Shown: positions 8,520 to 17,435 of the stretch, in pieces
Numbering within the stretch: position 1 is the stretch's first letter
How the letters are laid out: every line of letters starts with the position of its first letter
NCBI GenBank assembly: GCA_009781695.1
Contig: WQVH01000001.1
Span: forward strand, 1-64,000
DNA length: 64,000 nucleotides
Source of the DNA: Oscillospiraceae bacterium
GTDB taxonomy: Bacteria > Bacillota > Clostridia > Oscillospirales > Oscillospiraceae
Direction of reading: 5' to 3'
Notes under the pieces: model-generated
Seen by the model: only the letters and a program-made list of their open reading frames with translations
What the model was told of the DNA's origin: nothing
The model's database searches: none
Position numbers and translations under genes: made by a program

Positions 8520-10892
8520 GTGGAAAACAGAGGCATGAATGAGCGTATACGCAACTTGCGCGAAGAAAGTGAAACCACCGAGCCGAGACTTTGTATGGAG
8601 CGGGCAATGCTTGTGACGCAGACATATCGGGCGCATGAAGGGCGTGTGTCGATTCCGGAGCTCAGAGCGCTTGCATTTAAAAATATCATGGAAAACAAAA
8701 CACTATGGATCGGTGCGGGTGAGCTTATTGTAGGGGAAAAAGGCGCAAGACCTCAATCTGCGCCCAGCTTTCCTGAAATTTGCTGTCACACAATCGAAGA
8801 CATGGAAGTCATGAATGAACGTGACCTCATTTATTTTAGAGTAAAACTTGAGGATTTTGAGGCGCAGGAAAAGACGATCATACCCTTTTGGAAAGATCGT
8901 GCGCTCAGAGACAGGTTGCTTGCGGCGATGACACCGGAGTGGAAACAATGTTATGCAGCCGGAATATTTACAGAATTTATGGAACAGCGCGGCCCCGGTC
9001 ATACGGTAGGCTCCCGCATTATTTTTCAAAAGGGCTTTTTAGCGCATCAAAGAGACATAGAAGAAGCCATAGGCAAGCTGGATTATGTAGGTGATCCCGA
9101 AGCTGTGCAAAAACATGAACAGCTCAGAGCGATGAGTATCTGCTGTGATGCCATAATGATCTTAGGTCAGCGCTATGCGGCGCTGGCAAATGCACTTGCC
9201 CAAGAAGAAACCGATGCACAGCGCAAAGCGGAACTGATGCAAATAGCAAAAAACTGTGAAGTGGTGCCTGCAAACAGACCTCAGACCTATTGGCAAGCGA
9301 TCCAAATGTACTGGTTTGTGCATCTTGGCGTAACGAATGAACTCAATCCTTGGGATGCGTTTAGTCCGGGCAGGCTCGATCAGCATTTATTTCCATTTTA
9401 TCAAGCGGACTGTGCAGCAGGGGCACTTGACAAGGACAAAGCGCTGGAACTTCTGGAGTGCCTGTGGGTAAAGTTTAACAATCAGCCCGCACCGCCAAAA
9501 GTCGGTGTCACATTGAAAGAGAGCGGAACCTATACAGACTTTGCCAATATAAACACAGGCGGCATAGCGGAAGATGGCAGTTCCGGAGTCAATGATGTTA
9601 GCTTCCTCATTTTGGACTGCATGGACGAAATGCGATTGCTTCAACCCAGCTCTAATGTGCAAATAAGCCGCAAGACGCCTCAGGCATTTTTGAAAAGAGC
9701 CTGTGAAATATCCCGCAAAGGATGGGGGCAACCCGCATTTTACAATACAGAAGCCATTGTGCAAGAGCTGCTCAATGCCGGAAAAAGTCTGACAGATGCC
9801 AGACAAGGCGGTGCCAGCGGCTGTGTAGAGACCGGTGCATTCGGCAATGAAGCATATATCTTGACAGGTTATTTTAACTTGCCCAAAGTCCTTGAGATAA
9901 CGCTCAATAATGGATTAGACCCAAGGACGAGGCAGCAGCTCGGCCTGCAAACAGGCTATGCGGAGGACTTTAGGTCATATGATGAACTGTTCGAAGCATT
10001 TAAGAAGCAGATAGCATACTTTGTAGACATAAAAATAGCCGGATCTAATGTCATCGAGCAGTTTTATGCACGCTATCTCCCTGTGCCGTTTTTATCAATT
10101 GTCACCAATGACTGTATTGAAAAAGGCAAAGACTACAACGCAGGAGGTGCAAGATACAACACCAGCTACTTGCAAGGCGTGGGGATCGGCACAGTGACTG
10201 ACTCGTTGGCTGCTGTGAAGTACGGAGTATTTGATCATGCGCTCTTTACGATGGGGGCGCTAAAAGAAGCTCTAGCCGCGAACTTCTCAGGGTTCGAAGC
10301 GCTGCTCGGTATGGTTAAGGACAGAGTGCCTAAATATGGCAACAATGATGACTATGCGGATGCGATCATGCAAGATGTATTTGTAGCATATCGTGATACA
10401 GTGACCGGCAAGCCCAATACCAGAGGCGGCGAATTTAGAGTGAACATGCTGCCTACGACATGTCATATTTACTTCGGCGAAGTCACCGGAGCAACTCCCA
10501 ATGGCAGAGTCGCCAATAAGCCGGTATCGGAAGGTATATCCCCGACTCAGGGTGCTGACATGAATGGGCCGACGGCTGCACTGAAGTCTGCGGCGAAGAT
10601 GGATCATCTGAGCACCGGAGGGACGCTGCTCAATCAAAAATTTGCAACCGATGTACTGATAGGTGAGATAGGACTGGAAAATATGGCGAGTCTCGTTGAA
10701 ACATATTTTGACATGGATGGTCACCACATACAATTCAATATAATGGATCGAAAGACGCTGATCGCTGCGCAACAAAATCCTGAAGCGTATCGGGACTTGA
10801 TTGTGCGTGTGGCGGGATACAGTGACTATTTCGGCAATCTCAGCCGGGCGCTGCAAGATGAGATCATTGAAAGAACCGAGCATAGTTTGTAG
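8520..10892 (+). CDS. hypD: Glycyl radical enzyme, trans-4-hydroxy-L-proline dehydratase-like (HypD)
   Basis: C-terminal glycyl loop RVAGYSDYFGNLSRAL and GGASGCVETGAFGNEAYILTGYF active site. Residues recalled as HypD active-site positions (F152, H160, D278, S334, D339, C434, E436, Y450, T645, G765) are all found at a constant +3 offset in the 8514 ORF numbering. GTG at 8520 has the best-spaced RBS (GGGGTG); TTG 8514 and ATG 8535 are alternatives. Confidence 0.85.
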   Translation: MENRGMNERIRNLREESETTEPRLCMERAMLVTQTYRAHEGRVSIPELRALAFKNIMENKTLWIGAGELIVGEKGARPQSAPSFPEICCHTIEDMEVMNERDLIYFRVKLEDFEAQEKTIIPFWKDRALRDRLLAAMTPEWKQCYAAGIFTEFMEQRGPGHTVGSRIIFQKGFLAHQRDIEEAIGKLDYVGDPEAVQKHEQLRAMSICCDAIMILGQRYAALANALAQEETDAQRKAELMQIAKNCEVVPANRPQTYWQAIQMYWFVHLGVTNELNPWDAFSPGRLDQHLFPFYQADCAAGALDKDKALELLECLWVKFNNQPAPPKVGVTLKESGTYTDFANINTGGIAEDGSSGVNDVSFLILDCMDEMRLLQPSSNVQISRKTPQAFLKRACEISRKGWGQPAFYNTEAIVQELLNAGKSLTDARQGGASGCVETGAFGNEAYILTGYFNLPKVLEITLNNGLDPRTRQQLGLQTGYAEDFRSYDELFEAFKKQIAYFVDIKIAGSNVIEQFYARYLPVPFLSIVTNDCIEKGKDYNAGGARYNTSYLQGVGIGTVTDSLAAVKYGVFDHALFTMGALKEALAANFSGFEALLGMVKDRVPKYGNNDDYADAIMQDVFVAYRDTVTGKPNTRGGEFRVNMLPTTCHIYFGEVTGATPNGRVANKPVSEGISPTQGADMNGPTAALKSAAKMDHLSTGGTLLNQKFATDVLIGEIGLENMASLVETYFDMDGHHIQFNIMDRKTLIAAQQNPEAYRDLIVRVAGYSDYFGNLSRALQDEIIERTEHSL

Positions 10893-11056
10893 CAACATTC
10901 AGAAAGACAAAACGATGTGCGTTCGCTTAATGAAACGGCATTGTATCTAATCTAAGGGTTGCAGATGTAAGTTTCACCGGAAAGTGAAATAAAAAGGAAA
11001 ATATTAAGCATTTTTTGGAGAAATATCATAATTAATTAATATTTGCAAAATATGTC

Positions 11057-11085
11057 TTGACCTCGCAAGGTGAAATGTGTAGAAT
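11057..11085 (+). promoter_or_regulatory. Sigma70/SigA-type promoter for the ABC importer operon
   Basis: TTGACC (11057-11062), 17-bp spacer, TAGAAT (11080-11085), about 70 bp upstream of the lipoprotein start. Confidence 0.7.
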
Positions 11086-11153
11086 GTATCATGCGTAAAA
11101 GCAAAAAACTTTAACGCATTAAGAGAATAAAGAAATGGAGTGAAAAAAGTAAA

Positions 11154-12485
11154 ATGAAGAAAAAGATTTTATGTTGTATCCTCGCGCTGTGCATGATCCT
11201 GCCGTTCGCAGCAGCTTGTGTAACAGAAGCACCGGTGGTACAACCGCCTGCCGGCGACCAACCACCTGTTGCACCAACAACCCCGGAGACCCCACCGGCT
11301 GGTGAACCTGCAACTCCGGAAGATCCGTCTGATCCTGAAACTCCGGAAGAACCGGCAGCTCCGCCAACAGACGAGCCTTTCCCCGGCAGAATAGCGATCA
11401 TCACCAACGAAATCAGCCAGAACGAAGAAGAGTTCCGTAGTGCTGAAGCACTTGTGAACAGATATGGCGAAAACAAGGTTATCCACAGAGTATGGCCTCA
11501 ACAGTTCGCACAAGAAGGCGAAATGATGATTTCTATCCTTCAAGAGCTCGCAGCCGACCCTGAACTGCGTGCAGTCATCATTAACCAAGCAGTTATCAAC
11601 ACCAACGCAGCGGTAGACGCATTGCTTGCAGTGCGCGATGATGTATTCATTGCCTATGCGTCAGCAGCAGAAGATCCCGCAGAAGTGGCGATGAGAGCTA
11701 ATCTGCTCCTCGATCAGAACAACCCAATGCGTGGCGAAACTATTGTTAATCAAGCCGTAGCTATGGGTGCAGAAACCATCGCACACATCTCTTTCCCGAG
11801 ACATATGGGTGTACCGCTTCTGGCTATGCGTCGTGACAATATGCGCGATGCGGCAGAGAGAGCAGGCATCAACTTTGTAGAGCTCGTAGCTCCGGATCCC
11901 ATGGGTGACGGTGGTGTTCCTGCAACACAACTGCACATCAACCAAGATACCCCAAGACAAGTTGAAATGCTTGGACAAAACACAGCATTCTTCGCAACAA
12001 ACTGTGCGATGATGGTTCCGCTGATCAGCCAAGTTATGGCTACAGGTGCTATGTTTATTGAGCCTTGCTGCCCATCACCATATCACGGATACCCAACAGC
12101 TATGGGACTTGAAGCATTCATTCCTACAGGCGAATTCAATGATAACGATGAAGAAATCATGCGTATGGTAGACCTTCCCGAACTTATTGAGTTGACCAGA
12201 GCGGCTGTTGCTGAAGCAGACATGACCGGTAGAATTGCCGGTTGGGCGCTTCCGAACTCTATGGCCATGACTAAAATGGGCTTCTACTATGCGGTAGAGT
12301 GGATTAACGGCACTGTTCCTCAAGAACATGGTGTGATTGATGTTGATGTACTCAGACGTATTGTTGCAGACTATGCATCAGAACTGGGAATCCCCGGTGT
12401 TGATATTGCTCTAGCACCTCTGGTCATAGATGGACGTACATTTAATCACTTCCTCCTCGGAATCGTAGACTCTATCGTATACTAA
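11154..12485 (+). CDS. DUF3798 / BMP-like substrate-binding lipoprotein
   Basis: Signal peptide with lipobox-like PFAAAC, Pro/Glu-rich linker, then a periplasmic-binding fold (IAIITNEISQNEEEFRSAE...); followed by ABC ATPase and two permeases. Confidence 0.85.
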   Translation: MKKKILCCILALCMILPFAAACVTEAPVVQPPAGDQPPVAPTTPETPPAGEPATPEDPSDPETPEEPAAPPTDEPFPGRIAIITNEISQNEEEFRSAEALVNRYGENKVIHRVWPQQFAQEGEMMISILQELAADPELRAVIINQAVINTNAAVDALLAVRDDVFIAYASAAEDPAEVAMRANLLLDQNNPMRGETIVNQAVAMGAETIAHISFPRHMGVPLLAMRRDNMRDAAERAGINFVELVAPDPMGDGGVPATQLHINQDTPRQVEMLGQNTAFFATNCAMMVPLISQVMATGAMFIEPCCPSPYHGYPTAMGLEAFIPTGEFNDNDEEIMRMVDLPELIELTRAAVAEADMTGRIAGWALPNSMAMTKMGFYYAVEWINGTVPQEHGVIDVDVLRRIVADYASELGIPGVDIALAPLVIDGRTFNHFLLGIVDSIVY

Positions 12486-12556
12486 AATCAGTTTAAAGTC
12501 AGAGTCAACGTGTGACATGTGCACATAATAACTCAAAAATAAATTGACGGTCAATT

Positions 12557-12588
12557 GCCGCAAAACGGACAACACGCCGTTTTGCGGC
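12557..12588 (+). terminator. Intercistronic hairpin (attenuator/processing or mRNA-stability stem-loop)
   Basis: Perfect 12-bp inverted repeat GCCGCAAAACGG / CCGTTTTGCGGC with 8-nt loop between binding-protein and ATPase genes; no strong T-run. Confidence 0.6.
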
Positions 12589-12663
12589 GATTTGCTGCGG
12601 TCAGTTAAGCGCAGGGCTTAAAAAGCTTAGAACCTAATTATAAAGTTAAGGAGAGATGCTAAG

Positions 12664-14286
12664 ATGGCGCAGAATCTTCTCGAATTTAGAGGAGTCTCCA
12701 AGAATTATGCAGACAACCAAGTGCTCCATGATATAAATATCGAGATCAAAGCAGGCGAAATCCACGCCCTCATTGGTGAAAATGGAGCAGGAAAATCTAC
12801 ACTGATGAACATCCTGTTCGGAATGCCTGTAATCCACTCAACGGGTGGATTTGAAGGCGAAGTATGCATATGTGGTGAACCGGTCAAAATCATGTCGCCG
12901 CACGATGCCATGGAAATGGGTATCGGTATGGTGCATCAGGAGTTCATGCTCATACCTGCTTTTACAATAGCTGAGAATATTAAAATCAATCGGGAAATCC
13001 CAAAGGAAAATGCGCTAAACAGCACCATGAGCCGTATTTTTGGGGAGCGAATGAAAACCCTGGATTTTAAGACGATGAACCAAGATGCCAGACGTGCACT
13101 TGATCGACTTGAAATGAGTCTTGATGAATTTGCCCTTGTGGCTGGATTGCCTATCGGGTATATGCAATTTGTCGAAATTGCTCGTGAAATTGATAAGACG
13201 AATACGAGGATATTGGTTTTAGATGAGCCGACCGCAGTGCTTGCGGAATCAGAAGCAGAAAGCTTACTGTCTGCCATGCGCAAGCTTGCCGCAGAGGGCA
13301 TCGCCATTGTCTTTATCAGCCATCGCCTTGATGAAATCATCAATGTTTGCGATCGAGTTACGGTATTGCGCGATGGGGAACTGGTCGTGACTAAAGATGT
13401 CAAAGACACGAATGTCATAGAAATAGCAGAGCTTATGATTGGCAGAAAGGTCAGCATCGGCAAGGAAGATAATGAGGCGCGTGAAATCAGCGATGATGTG
13501 ATATTTGAAATCAAAGACTTGCACGTAGCCATGCCATCTGAGAGAGTCAGGGGTGTTGACCTTAAAGTCAGAAGGGGTGAAATTCTGGGTATCGGCGGGT
13601 TGGCAGGGCAAGGGAAGTTAGGCATAGCCAATGGTGTTATGGGTATGTACCCTGCCAGAGGCGAAGTGCTTTTTGAAGGTAAGCCTCTGCCGCTCAACAG
13701 AACCAAGCAGGTGCTCAAATCCGGTGTAGGTTTTGTCAGTGAAGACCGAAAAGGCATAGGGCTCTTGCTTGATGAGCCGATAGATGACAATATTGCATTT
13801 ACAGAAATGAGCATACATGGCAATTTCCTTAACTTTTTAGGCTTATGTGATAGCAAGGCTATTCGTGAAAATGCCCTCAAGATGATCAAAGATTTAGATA
13901 TTCGCTGCACAAATGAAAAGCAGCATACCGGTAGGCTCAGCGGCGGCAATCAACAGAAGGTCTGCGTTGCACGAGCACTGACACAGAAGCCGAAGCTACT
14001 GTTTGTTTCTGAGCCGACCAGAGGTGTGGATATCGGGGCAAAGAAGCTGATCCTTGACCTGTTGCGCAGCTTGGCACAGGATCAAGGCATGACCATAATT
14101 ATGACATCGTCCGAACTGGCTGAGCTGTGCAGCATTTGCGACTCTGTCACCATAATTTGTGAGGGCAAAGTTATCGGAACGCTGCCGCCGGATGCTTCAC
14201 CTGTTGAGTTCGGCTTGATGATGTCCGGTATTTGCACATCCGCATTAGATTCTGAAAATGTTAAAGAGGGGGAGGTGGCTCAATAA
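12664..14286 (+). CDS. ABC transporter ATP-binding protein (sugar/nucleoside type, two ABC domains)
   Basis: GENGAGKSTLMN Walker A, LVLDEPTAVL Walker B, second-domain LSGGNQQKV signature and VSEPTRGVDIGAK. Confidence 0.95.
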   Translation: MAQNLLEFRGVSKNYADNQVLHDINIEIKAGEIHALIGENGAGKSTLMNILFGMPVIHSTGGFEGEVCICGEPVKIMSPHDAMEMGIGMVHQEFMLIPAFTIAENIKINREIPKENALNSTMSRIFGERMKTLDFKTMNQDARRALDRLEMSLDEFALVAGLPIGYMQFVEIAREIDKTNTRILVLDEPTAVLAESEAESLLSAMRKLAAEGIAIVFISHRLDEIINVCDRVTVLRDGELVVTKDVKDTNVIEIAELMIGRKVSIGKEDNEAREISDDVIFEIKDLHVAMPSERVRGVDLKVRRGEILGIGGLAGQGKLGIANGVMGMYPARGEVLFEGKPLPLNRTKQVLKSGVGFVSEDRKGIGLLLDEPIDDNIAFTEMSIHGNFLNFLGLCDSKAIRENALKMIKDLDIRCTNEKQHTGRLSGGNQQKVCVARALTQKPKLLFVSEPTRGVDIGAKKLILDLLRSLAQDQGMTIIMTSSELAELCSICDSVTIICEGKVIGTLPPDASPVEFGLMMSGICTSALDSENVKEGEVAQ

Positions 14287-15350
14287 TGGAAGAAACTGCA
14301 AAAAGCGGTACAGACATTAAAGGTTTGATCAAAAGTTTACCTCCGGCACCCTTTATCATTGGTGGATTTTGGGTTTTAGTTTTGATTGTGGCTGCAATAC
14401 TGAATATGCCATGGGTCTGGCTGATTTCAGACTCACTTCAGCGTGCTGCGATATGGGGCATGTTGGTACTTGCGATGGTTCCGTCCATACAATCCGGCAC
14501 AGGGCCTAACTTCGCATTGCCCGTGGGACTTTGTGGTGGTATGCTAGCCATGGTTACGGCGATTCAGTTGGGATTTACCGGTATGGGATTGTTGGTTATG
14601 GCGGCAGGTATGGCAGCGATTCTGGGGATTATCATGGGTTATCTGTATGGTGTTCTCATGAATGCTGTTAAAGGCTCGGAGATGGCTATTGCCACATATA
14701 CCGGGTTCTCTATTACTGCGGTATTTTTTATCATATGGTTGGCGGTTCCATTTGATAACCCGTTTCTTGGCTGGTTTATTGGAGAGGGCTTGCGCAACAC
14801 CATTGCACTGGGCCCGATGGCGGCCAATCAGGTTTTGGATAATTTTCTGATGTTTGAAGTGATTGGACTGACAATACGTACGGGAACAATACTTGTGTTT
14901 GCTGTGTTTTGTACCCTCGTGTGGCTGTTTTTCCGCTCGAAGACAGGTATTGCTATTTCAGCAGTTGGAGCTAATCCGATGTTTGCCAGAGCCGCAGGTC
15001 TCAATGTGGATCGAAGCAGAATTATTGCGAACATTATTTCTACATCCTTGGCGGCTGTGGGTGTTGTGGTATATGCTCAGAGCTTTGGATTTCTTCAGTT
15101 ATATGACTTTCCGATGTGGATGGCGTTTCCGGCGGTCGCCGCAGTGCTTGTGGGCGGTGCGACGGCACAGAGGGCTAAGGTCATCCATGTTGTCATCGGT
15201 GTGATTTTGTTCCAAGGACTGCTTACGACAGTGCCTCCTGTATTTACAGAAATACTTGCCGGTGCAGACATGACGGATGCTGCGAGAATGGTTATACAAA
15301 ATGCGATCATTCTTTATGCATTAACTAAAATAAGGGGAGGCGGAAAGTAG
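14286..15350 (+). CDS. ABC transporter permease (BMP/nucleoside-type)
   Basis: Polytopic; overlaps the ATPase stop; AVGANPMFARAAGLNVDRSRIIANIIST motif characteristic of branched-chain/ribose-type permeases. Confidence 0.9.
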   Translation: MEETAKSGTDIKGLIKSLPPAPFIIGGFWVLVLIVAAILNMPWVWLISDSLQRAAIWGMLVLAMVPSIQSGTGPNFALPVGLCGGMLAMVTAIQLGFTGMGLLVMAAGMAAILGIIMGYLYGVLMNAVKGSEMAIATYTGFSITAVFFIIWLAVPFDNPFLGWFIGEGLRNTIALGPMAANQVLDNFLMFEVIGLTIRTGTILVFAVFCTLVWLFFRSKTGIAISAVGANPMFARAAGLNVDRSRIIANIISTSLAAVGVVVYAQSFGFLQLYDFPMWMAFPAVAAVLVGGATAQRAKVIHVVIGVILFQGLLTTVPPVFTEILAGADMTDAARMVIQNAIILYALTKIRGGGK

Positions 15351-15352
15351 TT

Positions 15353-16882
15353 ATGATAGATAGCAGAAATGATTTTGCGTCAAGAACTCGTGCTTTCCTC
15401 ACCAATAATATTGTTACAATAATTTTTGTAATATTTGTCGTGGCGGGATATTTGTCATCACCCGGGATCTCCGTTAGTGGATTGTTAAGCGAAGTAATAT
15501 CGCGCTTTTTCCGCAATGGTCTCTTGGTGCTTGCGCTGATTATTCCGGTTATGGCAGGTCTCGGTTTGAACTTCGGGATCGTAGTTGGTGCATTGGCGGC
15601 AGTGCTCGCAATCATTCCGGTGCGATATTTTGGTATCGGCGGCATGGGTGGACTTTTGCTCTGCTTTGCAATAGCTCTGCCGATAGCATTGTTGTTTGGT
15701 TGGCTTACGGGTAAGCTTTACAACAAGACACGCGGTCAGGAAATGATTGCCGGAATAATCGTCGGATTTTTCGCCGAAGGTTTGTTCCTGATATTTGTAC
15801 TGTTCATCATCGGGGGTGTGATACCTGTAGCTGCAGGTCACCCGATGATTATCCCACGCAGTGTGGATGGCGTGGCTGTACCTGGTGTAGGTATCCGTGC
15901 GGCATTTGATATGGGCGCACATGCGACACATCCGGTGGCCATGAGGGATCCATATCATGTGCCCGGGCTGTCCAGCGCCATGGACTTTCTATGGCGGATT
16001 GACTTTACGGTAGCGCTCTTTGTCGTTGCATTGGGAGTCATTGCATTCCTTGTGATACGCCGGGTTATGGCGAAAAAGAATAAGGCCATTAAAAAATCAA
16101 CCAAGTTGGTATTTGGTCTCAAATGCGGATTTTGGGGACTGATTGCGCTGTTGGCGCTGCATGGTATGCTGATGCCTGACGGTATGATATTCTGGTTCCC
16201 GGGTGCTGGTTTTGGTTTTCAGGCTCCGGCATCGCCTATCGCCGGGACGGGTATGATTCCTGTGGTGACAGGGCTTGTGATACTTGTGTTTTCTTTGCTC
16301 ACGACATACTTTACCAAAACGAAACTGGGGCAAGATTGCCGCAGTGTGGGACAGAGTCAGCATATAGCCAATGCATCAGGAATCAATGTGGATCGCACCA
16401 GAATCATTGCGACCATGATTTCGACTGTGTTGGGTGCATGGGGTATGATTATATTCCTGCAAAACATGGGTACTGTCAGTACCTATACGGCGCATCGTCA
16501 GATTGGCATGTTCTCAGTTGCAGCGCTGCTCGTAGGTGGAGCGACTGCTGCGAAAGCGGGTGTGAAGAACGCTGTGCTGGGGCTTTTGTTGTTCCATGCT
16601 ATGTTCGTTGTTTCGCCTGGAGTAGGACGCCTCATCTTTGGCAACGAGCTCGTTGCTGAGGCGACACGTAACTTCATGACTTACGGTGTTATTGGTCTTT
16701 CGCTCGGACTCCATGTTTGGAAGACACGCAAAGCCGCTGAAAGAGAGCTTTCGTTGGATGCATTTGACCCTCCGCCGCCTACAAATGGTAATGGAGGAGC
16801 ATCAAACGGAGAGGGTGGGGACTCATCCATTAAAGAGATGCTGAACGCACCATCTAATGCGACAGCCGATACAGTAGAATAG
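15353..16882 (+). CDS. ABC transporter permease (BMP/nucleoside-type)
   Basis: Polytopic; SVGQSQHIANASGINVDRTRIIATMISTVLGA motif; same operon. Confidence 0.9.
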   Translation: MIDSRNDFASRTRAFLTNNIVTIIFVIFVVAGYLSSPGISVSGLLSEVISRFFRNGLLVLALIIPVMAGLGLNFGIVVGALAAVLAIIPVRYFGIGGMGGLLLCFAIALPIALLFGWLTGKLYNKTRGQEMIAGIIVGFFAEGLFLIFVLFIIGGVIPVAAGHPMIIPRSVDGVAVPGVGIRAAFDMGAHATHPVAMRDPYHVPGLSSAMDFLWRIDFTVALFVVALGVIAFLVIRRVMAKKNKAIKKSTKLVFGLKCGFWGLIALLALHGMLMPDGMIFWFPGAGFGFQAPASPIAGTGMIPVVTGLVILVFSLLTTYFTKTKLGQDCRSVGQSQHIANASGINVDRTRIIATMISTVLGAWGMIIFLQNMGTVSTYTAHRQIGMFSVAALLVGGATAAKAGVKNAVLGLLLFHAMFVVSPGVGRLIFGNELVAEATRNFMTYGVIGLSLGLHVWKTRKAAERELSLDAFDPPPPTNGNGGASNGEGGDSSIKEMLNAPSNATADTVE

Positions 16883-16898
16883 TTGCATAAATTGAACA

Positions 16899-16944
16899 GG
16901 ACGATTCACTGCTATTATTTATAGTAAATGAATCGTCCTTTTGC
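16899..16944 (+). terminator. Rho-independent terminator of ABC importer operon
   Basis: GGACGATTCA (16899-16908) / TGAATCGTCC (16929-16938) followed by TTTTGCTTTT. Confidence 0.85.
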
Positions 16945-17035
16945 TTTTATACTGGAAAATAAAGTACACATGTGCTACACTTGACTCAAACTATAGTGAA
17001 GTTACAGGAAATGATAATATAGGAGGAGCGTTGAT

Positions 17036-17422
17036 TTGAAAAAATTACAGACAAATCCCGAAAAATGCACAGGATGCGGGATTTGCGAAAATGTGTGTGC
17101 CAAAACATGGCATAAGGATGAATCTAAAGAAAAAAGTGCGATCCGTATAAAGGCCAAAGAAACCGGCGGGTATGATATAGCAGTTTGTGATCAATGCGGT
17201 GACTGTAGGGCGATGTGTTCGATGATGTCACTGATGACCGATAAAAAGACAGGTGTGGTACGTCTGGATAAGAAAACTTGCGTAGGTTGCCTGATTTGTG
17301 TAGCAGAGTGTCTGCGCGGCTATATGTTTTATCACGATGAATTGTCTGTGCCGTTTAAATGCATTGCTTGCGGCATTTGTGTAAAGAGCTGTCCGTCGGG
17401 CGCGATATCGATTATAGAGTAA
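17036..17422 (+). CDS. 4Fe-4S ferredoxin-type electron-transfer protein
   Basis: Cys clusters CTGCGICENVC, CDQCGDCRAMC, CVGCLICVAEC, CIACGICVKSCPSGAI; TTG start with AGGAGGAG RBS; directly upstream of AOR. Confidence 0.9.
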   Translation: MKKLQTNPEKCTGCGICENVCAKTWHKDESKEKSAIRIKAKETGGYDIAVCDQCGDCRAMCSMMSLMTDKKTGVVRLDKKTCVGCLICVAECLRGYMFYHDELSVPFKCIACGICVKSCPSGAISIIE

Positions 17423-17435
17423 GGAGACAACTTCT

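Noticed and set aside
10287-10898. 203-aa minus-strand ORF
   Set aside because: Antisense to the HypD-like gene, whose coding signal is unambiguous.
12936-13949. 337-aa ORF on minus strand
   Set aside because: Antisense to the conserved dual ABC ATPase gene; Ser/Leu-rich composition typical of shadow ORFs.
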